Shown here: positions 57,301-64,000 of the stretch, piece by piece
Numbering within the stretch: position 1 is the first letter of the stretch
Layout of the letters: each line of letters begins with the position of its first letter
Assembly: GCF_005885815.1 (NCBI RefSeq)
Contig: NZ_CP040602.1
Location: forward strand, 1,441,630-1,505,629
Direction of reading: 5' to 3'
Source of the DNA: Thiomicrorhabdus sediminis
GTDB taxonomy: Bacteria; Pseudomonadota; Gammaproteobacteria; Thiomicrospirales; Thiomicrospiraceae
Length of the DNA: 64,000 nt
The notes under the pieces: generated by a model
Told to the model about the DNA's origin: nothing
The model's input: only the letters and a program-made list of their open reading frames with translations
Database searches by the model: none
Made by a program: the position numbers and the translations under genes

Positions 57301-58345
57301 CCTGTTTTTGCTCGAAAATCTGTCGACGCTGCTGCTCTGTTAAAACCAATGAGATAAGAATCGATAAAAATACCGTTATCAACACGGCGATGGAGAAACC
57401 GTAAGCCTCCCACATGGTCTGCAAATTAACCGGATTCTGATCATAAGGCGCCAACCGCAATTCCCGCAGAAGGTTTTCAAAACCGAGATAGTCCTGAGGC
57501 GCGATAAAACCGGAGATTCCGGCTTGGATCGCCGCAGGGTGATCATGCCTTAGATTAAATAGAGCGACAGCGATATCCCGAACCAAATCGTCGGGCAGCC
57601 CGGGTAAGACAATAATTGGCCACTCAGGATACAAGTTAGTAGACAGTAGATGCGGAAAGCGCTCTTCTTTACGCTGGTTAAGCACTCGAATTTGTCCAAG
57701 TTGCAGCTGATTGTTGTCCAGCCAAGACTCCAAAATTCCCGTTCGCACAAACCCCGCATCAACTTCGCCCTGTAAAACGGCTTCTACTACGGCATCTTGT
57801 TGATGCCGAACATCGAATACAATGTCATCAACATCAACCTCCTGCTGTTTTAGTTCATACAGCGGAATGCGGTAGCCACCGGCATGATTGTATGAAGCGA
57901 TAGCCACCTTTTTTCCTTGCAAATCATAGAGATTCGCTATCTTGGCATCGTTTCGGGTAAAAATGACGCCGCCGAGAGATGACATGGTCTGATTCTTGTA
58001 TGAGCGCTGTACAGTCGCCGTAATCCCGTTCAATTGGGTTTCATTGCGAATCAATTCATAAAGATTAGGATTAACAAAGATAATATCAATCTGTTTGTTT
58101 TTTACGCCATCAAGCATGGACTTTGCATCCAAAACTCTCAAAGAGACATCAACGCCATCGAGTTTTTCTGACAGATAGTCTGCAAGTTTTTCATATTGCT
58201 CAACCACCTTATCCTCATCTCGATATTGGAACACGGCAAACACGATACTGTCTTTAGCATAGGTTATCGATGTCAGAAATAGCAGATACAGGAAGAATAC
58301 TGTCTTATAGAATATTTGAAAAAATTTCATAAAATGAGATGACAT
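54368..58345 (-). CDS. PhnD-like sensor - GAF - PAS - PAS - GGDEF - EAL - CZB multidomain protein
   Basis: A 1325-residue inner-membrane protein. A signal/anchor helix (about 8-28) leads to a periplasmic PhnD-type (phosphate/phosphonate-binding) domain (about 34-290), then a transmembrane helix (about 318-340), a GAF domain (about 365-520), two PAS domains (about 535-790), GGDEF (active-site loop near residue 857, IGGDEFVLVV, with REGD inhibitory site) and EAL (FEALIRW near residue 982, DDFGTGHASL, AEGAET). A C-terminal segment (about 1225-1325) holds CKFGKW with surrounding histidines, a chemoreceptor zinc-binding (CZB) pattern. Both enzyme motifs look intact. The start is uncertain: ATGs at 58345 and 58330, neither with a clear ribosome-binding site. 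Confidence 0.9.
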   Translation of the reverse strand: MSSHFMKFFQIFYKTVFFLYLLFLTSITYAKDSIVFAVFQYRDEDKVVEQYEKLADYLSEKLDGVDVSLRVLDAKSMLDGVKNKQIDIIFVNPNLYELIRNETQLNGITATVQRSYKNQTMSSLGGVIFTRNDAKIANLYDLQGKKVAIASYNHAGGYRIPLYELKQQEVDVDDIVFDVRHQQDAVVEAVLQGEVDAGFVRTGILESWLDNNQLQLGQIRVLNQRKEERFPHLLSTNLYPEWPIIVLPGLPDDLVRDIAVALFNLRHDHPAAIQAGISGFIAPQDYLGFENLLRELRLAPYDQNPVNLQTMWEAYGFSIAVLITVFLSILISLVLTEQQRRQIFEQKQVLDKQHLIDELLLKMPNQFESMNERDFMQYVMEEIEKLTNSEISFIHFLDEEAQIIELVAWSSNTTQNYCNVSDYQTHYPVDKAGVWAEAARLKKSLVINDYASYPPKKGMPEGHAFLQRMVSLPVLEQGKVVMLAGVGNKPTDYTEKDVDVIQLICNETWRLIKEHRDRCAIQSERQKFERLLDHLGEGYMVFSHNGEAGVLNYVSAGFTSLFEQPVFAVQGQYWCEAVNWEPESIIKGQESVKRLMDQDVTQDHIMLSFFTPSGKKKTIFIHQSGVYEGNRLIFVEGLVVDITKRVLSEQKIRQAASVFNAANEGIIICNNQNEIIQVNRRFEKITGYAQEEVIGKNPSILSSGHQDGQFYKKLWNHLLLRDSWEGELWNRRKNGEVYPERLKITIIRNENNEIEYFIALMADITFEKESQRKLEKMAHYDALTGLPNRFLLSDRISQAIANSHRENVSVSVYFVDLDGFKAINDEYGHPAGDYLLKVIGDRFQKIVREGDTVARIGGDEFVLVVVNRNPSSGLDKIERRLLSSSLEPVYFEGHKLQVSSSIGVAELQPEDQFRDVGSEQLIRLADLAMYQAKELGKNRIYHHTWDSLNSEFDVLEAIERAELEVYFQPKVNFKTQFAHAFEALIRWNHPSKGFLTPIRFLDEIERQGQTIELTEFVLDQALAFLDKIKRQYGQCAISINIDSDYLLQEGLVDKLQAKFSKFPRLHYSELTLELLESSSLGDMKQAINAIFDVRRMGIKFAIDDFGTGHASLNYLKNLPVDQVKIDQEFIKGVFVDPSSVSIIEAITSMAEAFDMEVIAEGAETSEHIELLLMLGVEVIQGYAISRPMDESTTLEWLQSWQVHPRWASLKELDSWQKQVLKAKLSISSWVLNIEKHLLHDTPLNRMELSPENCKFGKWLRAKESQKIFEHEAYDRVEILHHQLHELADEVIENKTDEKLMKQQLVELKEIKANLIELLDTISVLE

Positions 58346-58450
58346 AAGCGGTTAAGCCAACGCTTTCCACCGCTTGCCAATTACTACCTTTTTTATTTGA
58401 TTATCAATGTATGAACATTCGTTGCCAGATTGATGTTTCATAGACTGAAA

Positions 58451-59080
58451 CTATTCAAGCGCACCGTATTCTTGTAACGCAAAATAAATTTCCTCTGCCA
58501 AAACGGCATACCCCTTTTCATTGAAATGCACATAATCGGACTTCATTGAAGCGCGCATTAATAAAGAACCGATCACATCATCCAGCAACGGAACCCGATA
58601 TTGTTCAGCCAGTTCCTCATATAAAGGCAAGGTGCCGCCAAACAGTTTTTTCTCGGGCATCCCCACCAATAACACACTGGCCCCACTGTCTTGGATCAAC
58701 CCTATCATGGCGGCCAAATTCGCTTTGGTTTTTTCCAATGGGATTTTGCGCAACACATCATTGCCACCTTCTAGCAAAATCACCAAATCAGGTTGATGCA
58801 ACTCAAGCACCTTGGGCATTCTTTCCAGTCCTTGTGCGCTGGTTTCACCGCTAACGCCTTCATTAATCACTTGCAGTCCGGTCAATTCACCCAATACACT
58901 CGGGTAATCCTCGCCTTTCTTGACTCCGTAACCTTCTGTCAGGCTATCACCAAAGGCGACAACCTTAGCCTTCTGATGCAAGGCTGGTAATTGCGTTTGA
59001 GAACAAGCTCCCAGCAATAAGGCAAAAAACAGGACAAAACCTAAAACAGTTTTTGAGAAGAGCTGAAAAAGAATCTGCAC
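58451..59080 (-). CDS. TesA-like SGNH esterase/thioesterase, lipoprotein
   Basis: A 209-residue SGNH hydrolase. Signal peptide with lipobox LLGACSQ (Cys at about residue 26) indicates lipid anchoring in the membrane. The catalytic motifs are AFGDSLTEGYGV (Ser), EGGNDVLR (Asn) and DYVHFNEKGY (Asp-His), as in TesA/TAP. It could hydrolyse acyl-CoA, lysophospholipids or aryl esters. Encoded in the same direction as, and 105 bases upstream of, the large PhnD-GGDEF-EAL gene. Confidence 0.9.
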   Translation of the reverse strand: MQILFQLFSKTVLGFVLFFALLLGACSQTQLPALHQKAKVVAFGDSLTEGYGVKKGEDYPSVLGELTGLQVINEGVSGETSAQGLERMPKVLELHQPDLVILLEGGNDVLRKIPLEKTKANLAAMIGLIQDSGASVLLVGMPEKKLFGGTLPLYEELAEQYRVPLLDDVIGSLLMRASMKSDYVHFNEKGYAVLAEEIYFALQEYGALE

Positions 59081-59214
59081 AATACCCCCTAATCTTATAG
59101 TGAATTATATAGATACCACACTAAAACTCAGTATTTAATGACCATTACTCCCCCAAATTTATTCTATAAACCAGGCTTAATTTTTTCTATTATCGGCTGC
59201 CTGGAAAGCAGCGC

Positions 59215-59220
59215 TATAAT
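59215..59220 (+). promoter_or_regulatory. Candidate -10 for the charged secreted-protein gene
   Basis: Perfect TATAAT 40 bases upstream of the ATG at 59260. No good -35 was seen. GCTGC ... GCAGC just upstream could form a small hairpin. Confidence 0.4.
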
Positions 59221-59259
59221 CAATAACTATAGGAGCCTATTCAGGCAAAGGAGGTTATT

Positions 59260-59781
59260 ATGAACCTATTAAAAACTTCTCTACTGGCCGCTACTATGGT
59301 CTTGAGTCAACCGGTACTATCTGCGCCTCCTGGCGATATGCCCCGTCATGGCCCGCAAGATAAATATGAACAATACCAAGACAATGATGATTTCCGCCAC
59401 TACAAACAAGAAAGAATGCAGCATTATCGCAATGACCGCATGGTTCATGAATGTATTGAACGTGCGCGAAACAAACGCGATATCGGTTTATGTGTCAAAG
59501 ATCATCAAGACGAACGCAAAGCCTACCGCGAGCGATATAAAGACCAATATAAAAATAGAGAGTCTTACCGCGATGATCATGATGAATATCGCAAGCAACG
59601 TCACGAGGAAATGCAAAACCTGAGCCCTGAAGAACGTGAAGCCAAACGCCAGGAATATAGAGAAAAATACCGCGAAGAATATAAAGACAAGTATCGCGAT
59701 AAATACCGTCATGACGACGATGACCGTCCCTACCGCAGAGACGGCAATGGCCCGCATCGTATGATGCGCGATGACGATTAA
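59260..59781 (+). CDS. Secreted, highly charged Tyr/Arg/Asp-rich protein
   Basis: A 173-residue protein with a signal peptide (cleavage near VLSAPPG, residue 22) and a strong AAAGGAGG ribosome-binding site. The mature part is very rich in Arg, Lys, Tyr, Asp, Glu and His, with short repeats of RxxYREKYREEYKDKYR type (residues about 130-155). There are two cysteines (HECIERA and LCVKDHQ) 14 residues apart. It has no recognised domain. Probably a periplasmic coiled or disordered protein that could bind metal or polyanions (inference). A rho-independent terminator follows. Confidence 0.75.
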   Translation: MNLLKTSLLAATMVLSQPVLSAPPGDMPRHGPQDKYEQYQDNDDFRHYKQERMQHYRNDRMVHECIERARNKRDIGLCVKDHQDERKAYRERYKDQYKNRESYRDDHDEYRKQRHEEMQNLSPEEREAKRQEYREKYREEYKDKYRDKYRHDDDDRPYRRDGNGPHRMMRDDD

Positions 59782-59791
59782 ACGAAACAAT

Positions 59792-59820
59792 AAAAAAGCC
59801 CGACTCAATCGGGCTTTTTT
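59792..59820 (+). terminator. Rho-independent terminator after the charged secreted-protein gene
   Basis: Stem GCCCGA / TCGGGC with a five-base loop CTCAA, six A before and six T after. Ten bases past the stop. Confidence 0.92.
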
Positions 59821-59896
59821 ATTGCCTTTATCACTACAAATGTATTACATGGCTAAATTGAATAACTCACTTACCTTGCTAACTTGCCTTACTCAC

Positions 59897-60838
59897 TTAC
59901 ATAGCCAAATAATCGCCATCTCTACCATGTGGGGCATAAAAGTCTAACTCAGGACCGGCCGGAACAATGCCTGTCGGATTGATAAAGCGGTGACTGGCAT
60001 AATAATGTGTCTTGATATGTGCCATATTGACCGTCTCGGCAATTCCTGCGACTTGATACAGCTCTTTGGTATAACCCCACAGATTAGGATAATCGAGCAA
60101 CCGCTTCTTGTTGGTTTTGAAATGGCCGTAATAGACCGCATCGAAACGCACTAAAGTGGTAAACAAGCGCCAATCGGCTTCGGTGATCACATCGCCGACT
60201 AAATAACGCTGCGATGCCAAGAGCTGCTCCAGTTCATCCATGGCCGCGAACAGTTCATTATAGGCTTGTAGATATATCTCTTGGCTGGAGGCAAAGCCCG
60301 TTTTATAAACACCATTATTGATCTTGTCATAAACCATCTCGTTGATTTCATCGATCTGCGCCGCCAAATGTGGCGGGTATAAATCGATATCATGCTTGGC
60401 AAAAGCGTCAAAAGCGTTATTTAACATACGAATGATTTCAGAGGATTCATTATTGACGATGGTTTGTTGTTTTTTGTCCCATAAAACCGGCACGGTCACC
60501 AAACCGGAGAATTCAGGATCCGCTTTTAGATAGGTATCCCTAAGTTTTTCCAAACCATAGAGGGTATCACCGGTAGCACCGGCAAAATCTTCAGCAAACG
60601 TCCAACTTTCTTCCGGCATAACCGGGTGTACCACCGATACGGAAATAATATCTTCCAGCCCTTTGAGTTTTAGGTAAATCAGCGCACGATGCGCCCAAGG
60701 ACAGGCATAGGAGACATACAAATGGTAGCGGTTCGCCTCAGCCGGAAAATCGCTTTCGCCCGAAGCGGTTATCCAGTTTCGAAAAGTTGATTCGGTGCGT
60801 TTGAACTCACCCTGCTCAATTTTTAATCCTAAAGCCAT
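59897..60838 (-). CDS. yqjG: Glutathionyl-hydroquinone reductase (YqjG/ECM4-type glutathione transferase)
   Basis: A 313-residue protein of the Xi-class glutathione transferase family. LYVSYACPWAHRALIYLKLKG holds the catalytic cysteine with the CPWA motif, followed by VVHPVMPEESWTF and VPVLWDKKQQTIVNNESSEIIRML. The C-terminal helical domain has TEADWRLFTTLVRFDAVY. It reduces glutathionyl-hydroquinones. Single gene, with PAS-GGDEF upstream on the same strand. Confidence 0.93.
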   Translation of the reverse strand: MALGLKIEQGEFKRTESTFRNWITASGESDFPAEANRYHLYVSYACPWAHRALIYLKLKGLEDIISVSVVHPVMPEESWTFAEDFAGATGDTLYGLEKLRDTYLKADPEFSGLVTVPVLWDKKQQTIVNNESSEIIRMLNNAFDAFAKHDIDLYPPHLAAQIDEINEMVYDKINNGVYKTGFASSQEIYLQAYNELFAAMDELEQLLASQRYLVGDVITEADWRLFTTLVRFDAVYYGHFKTNKKRLLDYPNLWGYTKELYQVAGIAETVNMAHIKTHYYASHRFINPTGIVPAGPELDFYAPHGRDGDYLAM

Positions 60839-61042
60839 AATTAAACTCGATTAGTTATCTTTGTGTGACAAATTCAGATTGCTATCTGATTACTTAAGAT
60901 ACAGCTTAGAACTAGTTGCGCTTGGAATAAACCTAAGATCTTATAATTGAGTGTTCTGCTTTATTGAACAAAGCCTAGAGAAACGCAAAAACGTCATTGA
61001 CAGATAATTCGCCAGATTCAGACAACACTGAATCCTGTGAAG

Positions 61043-62044
61043 TTATGCGGCAACAACGCAGTTTCGACCGCGCTCTTTTGCTTGGTAGACAAACCGGTCA
61101 ATGCGGGAAAAGAAATCATCGGTTTCTTCATCTTTCTCAAATTCACTGACACCAAAGCTACAAGTGATGGTGAGCCCTTTACTGAAATGTAAACCCGATA
61201 TCATTTCACGAAAACGCTCAGACAAGATATGAGCCTGATATAGCGTGGTTTCGGGTAGAATCATAACAAACTCTTCCCCTCCCCAACGGGCGATACAATC
61301 GTTCTCCCTTAGTTGCTCTTTAAGCATTCCAGCCAAACCGATCAACACCTCATCCCCCGTTTGGTGGCCGTGTTCATCATTGATTTTCTTGAAGAAATCG
61401 ATATCGAGCATAATCATCGATAACGGATGGTGGTAACGTTTCGCACGAGCGACTTCGTTATTTAAGGTGATTTCAAAATTGCGCCGATTACCAACCTTGG
61501 TCAAGGCATCGGTGGTAGACAGGGTTTCAATCTGTTTGATTTTGTATTCAAGCTGCTTATTGCTGAATTCCAGTTCAGCGTTCTTATCTTCAAGCAGATA
61601 CTCTAAAGACAGATTGCCTTGCTTCAGTAACTGGTTTTTTTTCTTTAGATCATTTTCAGCGCGGATGCGGTCATCGATATTAAGGTGCGCACCAATCATT
61701 CGGCTGACTTGCCCGTCAGCAAAACGATCGACGATTTTGGCCGCATCTTCTATCCAGAGATAATCGCCGTCGGCTTTTTTACAGCGGTACTCTATTTTAT
61801 AAAGATCGGATTTGCCGGTGGTATAGGCTTCAAAGTGTTCCATGACCCTTGCATAGTCATCCGGATGAATAACATTCTCCCAAGTAAAGACATCTTCAGC
61901 GAAGCTGCCGACATCATAACCGAGCATACGGTACCAACCCGGACTGCGTGACACATGTCCGGTTTTGGCATCCCAATCCCAAACGCCTTCACGGATAATA
62001 TCCAGAATGGCATTAAGGGTATGGTTAACCATTTTGCTGCTCAT
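61043..62044 (-). CDS. PAS-GGDEF diguanylate cyclase
   Basis: A 333-residue soluble protein. The PAS/PAC domain (about 10-125) has REGVWDWDAKTGHVSRSPGWYRMLGY; a coiled coil (about 130-165) leads to GGDEF (about 170-333) with TTDALTKVGNRRNFE, the loop WGGEEFVMILPE and the REND inhibitory-site motif five residues upstream. The start is uncertain; ATG at 62044 (MSSKMVNHTLN) is chosen as the first in front of the conserved PAS region, although a GTG-initiated form about 24 residues longer is open. No ribosome-binding site is evident. It should synthesise c-di-GMP in the cytoplasm. Confidence 0.88.
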   Translation of the reverse strand: MSSKMVNHTLNAILDIIREGVWDWDAKTGHVSRSPGWYRMLGYDVGSFAEDVFTWENVIHPDDYARVMEHFEAYTTGKSDLYKIEYRCKKADGDYLWIEDAAKIVDRFADGQVSRMIGAHLNIDDRIRAENDLKKKNQLLKQGNLSLEYLLEDKNAELEFSNKQLEYKIKQIETLSTTDALTKVGNRRNFEITLNNEVARAKRYHHPLSMIMLDIDFFKKINDEHGHQTGDEVLIGLAGMLKEQLRENDCIARWGGEEFVMILPETTLYQAHILSERFREMISGLHFSKGLTITCSFGVSEFEKDEETDDFFSRIDRFVYQAKERGRNCVVAA

Positions 62045-62185
62045 TTGAGAGTATGTTCTTTTCACAACATAACCTACATAACCACACAATGTACCTGTCT
62101 TTATATACCTTAGCACCTGTGATGTAAAGAGGTTTAATTGTTATAAGACTATGATTTAAGACCGATAATCATGCCATAAGCCTTT

Positions 62186-64000
62186 TCATAGGGCTTTGAA
62201 CATTTTCTCGAGACGGGGAATGGAAACCGGCTTGACGGTTTTCATCGGTTGTGAAAATAATGAAACCCGTAACTCTTCTAGCATCCAACGGATTTCGGTT
62301 ACCTCTGCTTGAGATTGATACACCGGATCCTTGGCAAGCTTCTCATATTGCTCTAATAAGGGCTGGATTTCACGTATCGATCTTTGATCCTTAAGCGGAT
62401 CCAAATCGAGCTTTTCCAGACGTTTTTGCAGGGCTTTCAAATAACGCTCTATCTGCATAAACCAATTATCCGGCGTATTGCGCACAAAATCTTTACTGAT
62501 CAAACCATCGAGCTGCTTTTGGATATCGGCCACCGACGCCAACCAACGAGGATTGACCTTGCCGCGCACTTTTTTGGCAATCTGCTGGTGTTCAATAAAA
62601 ATAGCATTCACCTGTTTGGCAATGGCTTGCGCCTGTAAAATCCATTCGCTTTTCACCTTTTCCAAAACAACTGCAAACTCCGTTTGCAAACGGATATTCT
62701 GCGGTTCAGGCAGCAACTGTTGCAAAGCCCTATCAATCACCTGCTGGGTCAAATCCTGACAAGTACCGTAAGGTGCATAACACAGACAGGCTTTTTTCAA
62801 ATCGAGTTTTTTCTGCAAATACTTGAGTTTATCCGCCAGTAAACGTTCGAGCAGACAATAAACCGCTTCGGCGTGCGCCTGCATGGCGGTATCTTTATCG
62901 GCCATCAATTGCAGCGTGATTTGCCCTGACGATAACTGCAACGCCGGATAAACCAAAATCTGTTTGCCGTGGCTATTGATGGTTTTCGATTCCGGCAAAT
63001 CACCGAAATCCCAATTTTCAATCACCTTCTCCGGCTTTTGACTGGCTTTTTGGTGTTGCTGGATCTTGGCATCCACCAGATGCTGGTAATCCTGCTTTAG
63101 GGTTTCCAAATCACCGCTTTCGGCAAGTTTTCGGCCCTTATCATCGCGCAGGATAAAAAACGGTTTAAGATGATCCGGCAACTCGGTGGCTTGGAAATCA
63201 TCCAGCGATACCATCTGCTGGGCACGGCGATTCAACGCCCACACCAATTGATGCAGATACGGCATGACTTTTTTACCGTCGGCCTTTTTCTCAGGATTCA
63301 TTTCCGCCAAGGCCAGATCGGCATATTGCGGTGCCGGAATAAACTGCTTACGCAAGCCTTTCGGTAAGGACTTGATTAGATAAACGGTTTTCTCTTTCAA
63401 AAGCCCCGGTGTCAACCAATCGAACTGTTCGGCATTGAACTGGTTCAAATTAGCCAACGGCAGGTTGAAAATCACGCCGTCACTCTGTTTACCCGGCTCG
63501 AAATGGTAATCCACCTTCAGCTTCAACGGTTTATCCAACTGTTGACCGAGCGCATTGCCCATCGCCACCTGATCGGGATAATCCTGCAATAAACTGGCAT
63601 CGGCCTGCTGTTTCATCAACAGCTCTTCGGTCACAAACAGTGCTTTGATTTTTTCCGGTGCCGTTTTGCCGGTTTTTTTCAGCCATTTCTCAAAAGCCGG
63701 TTTGGAATAGATATGTTCGGGAATGCGTGCCGCGTAAAACTCATACAAGACTTCATCGTCAACCAAAAAATCCGGGCGACGTAATTTGTGTTCCAGCTTT
63801 TCAATATCGGCAATCAACTGTTGGTTGTGTTGATAGAACTCGGCATTCGTCTGCAACTGCCCTTCCACCAAACCGTGGCGCAGGAATATCTTATGCGACT
63901 CTTTCGGATTGATCGGCCCGTAATTACAGTGCCTGCGACTGATGATAGGTAAGCCGAAAAGCGTCACCGATTCATAGGCACCGACCTGACCGGCTTTTTT
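62186..64000 (-). CDS. hrpA: ATP-dependent RNA helicase HrpA (C-terminal part, runs off the window)
   Basis: Some 605 residues of the C-terminal half, in frame to the right edge. The segment ESVTLFGLPIISRRHCNYGP opens the post-helicase region, and a DUF3418-type C-terminal domain follows with VDYHFEPGKQSDGVIFNLPLANLN and EIRWMLEELRVSLFSQP. HrpA is a DEAH-box helicase that splits stalled collided ribosomes. The helicase core is outside the window. Gene ends 69 bases before the upstream neighbour (PAS-GGDEF) in the transcription direction. Confidence 0.93.
   Translation of the reverse strand, partial: KKAGQVGAYESVTLFGLPIISRRHCNYGPINPKESHKIFLRHGLVEGQLQTNAEFYQHNQQLIADIEKLEHKLRRPDFLVDDEVLYEFYAARIPEHIYSKPAFEKWLKKTGKTAPEKIKALFVTEELLMKQQADASLLQDYPDQVAMGNALGQQLDKPLKLKVDYHFEPGKQSDGVIFNLPLANLNQFNAEQFDWLTPGLLKEKTVYLIKSLPKGLRKQFIPAPQYADLALAEMNPEKKADGKKVMPYLHQLVWALNRRAQQMVSLDDFQATELPDHLKPFFILRDDKGRKLAESGDLETLKQDYQHLVDAKIQQHQKASQKPEKVIENWDFGDLPESKTINSHGKQILVYPALQLSSGQITLQLMADKDTAMQAHAEAVYCLLERLLADKLKYLQKKLDLKKACLCYAPYGTCQDLTQQVIDRALQQLLPEPQNIRLQTEFAVVLEKVKSEWILQAQAIAKQVNAIFIEHQQIAKKVRGKVNPRWLASVADIQKQLDGLISKDFVRNTPDNWFMQIERYLKALQKRLEKLDLDPLKDQRSIREIQPLLEQYEKLAKDPVYQSQAEVTEIRWMLEELRVSLFSQPMKTVKPVSIPRLEKMFKAL

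Overview
The window is a gene-dense bacterial chromosome segment, read here as a gammaproteobacterium. The evidence is gene order and protein type: mutL-miaA-hfq-hflX-hflK-hflC-DUF2065-hisZ, rsxABCDGE-nth, comEC-lpxK-ycaR-kdsB, and several small families typical of that class (DUF2065, DUF1841, DUF3010, DUF3581, DUF2062). A sulfide:quinone oxidoreductase-like flavoprotein, an Rnf/Rsx complex and many cyclic-di-GMP enzymes would suit a free-living sulfur-oxidising relative of Thiomicrospira/Hydrogenovibrio/Thiomicrorhabdus; that placement is inference. I saw no rRNA, tRNA, CRISPR array, insertion sequence, prophage or integrase.

Layout. 1-8031 (minus): mutL, miaA, hfq, hflX, hflK, hflC, a DUF2065 gene and the start of hisZ. 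8307-12190: mrp/apbC, a minus-strand STAS protein and metG. 12294-18683 (plus): rsxA-B-C-D-G-E and nth, with several start/stop overlaps. 18801-27837: DUF1841, an RNase HI-family protein, a minus-strand pair of CHASE/PAS histidine kinase and PP2C response regulator, a peroxiredoxin, dbpA, DUF3010 and glnS. glnS carries an apparent one-base frameshift near its 5' end.

28149-36984 is a signalling-rich stretch. It holds a small secreted protein, a class III cyclase-like DUF3095 protein next to a metallo-beta-lactamase/GAF/HD-GYP protein, an MHYT-PAS-GGDEF protein, a second secreted protein, a membrane GGDEF protein and DUF3581. 37122-40997 is a vitamin B12 cassette: promoter, cobalamin riboswitch, TonB-dependent receptor, cobalamin adenosyltransferase and BtuF-like binding protein.

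41005-50550: a small membrane protein, kdsB, ycaR, lpxK, comEC, divergent DUF2062, a Lon-family protease and amtB. 50749-64000: a PLP-dependent desulfhydrase/deaminase-like enzyme, an SQR-like flavoprotein, a secreted protein, greB, a very large PhnD-GAF-PAS-PAS-GGDEF-EAL-CZB protein, a TesA-like lipoprotein esterase, a charged secreted protein, a glutathionyl-hydroquinone reductase, a PAS-GGDEF cyclase and the C-terminal part of hrpA.

Most of the window is conserved housekeeping. The less ordinary content is the DUF3095 plus MBL/GAF/HD-GYP pair, the multidomain c-di-GMP proteins, the palindrome over the MHYT-GGDEF promoter, the glnS frameshift and a pair of look-alike secreted two-cysteine proteins.
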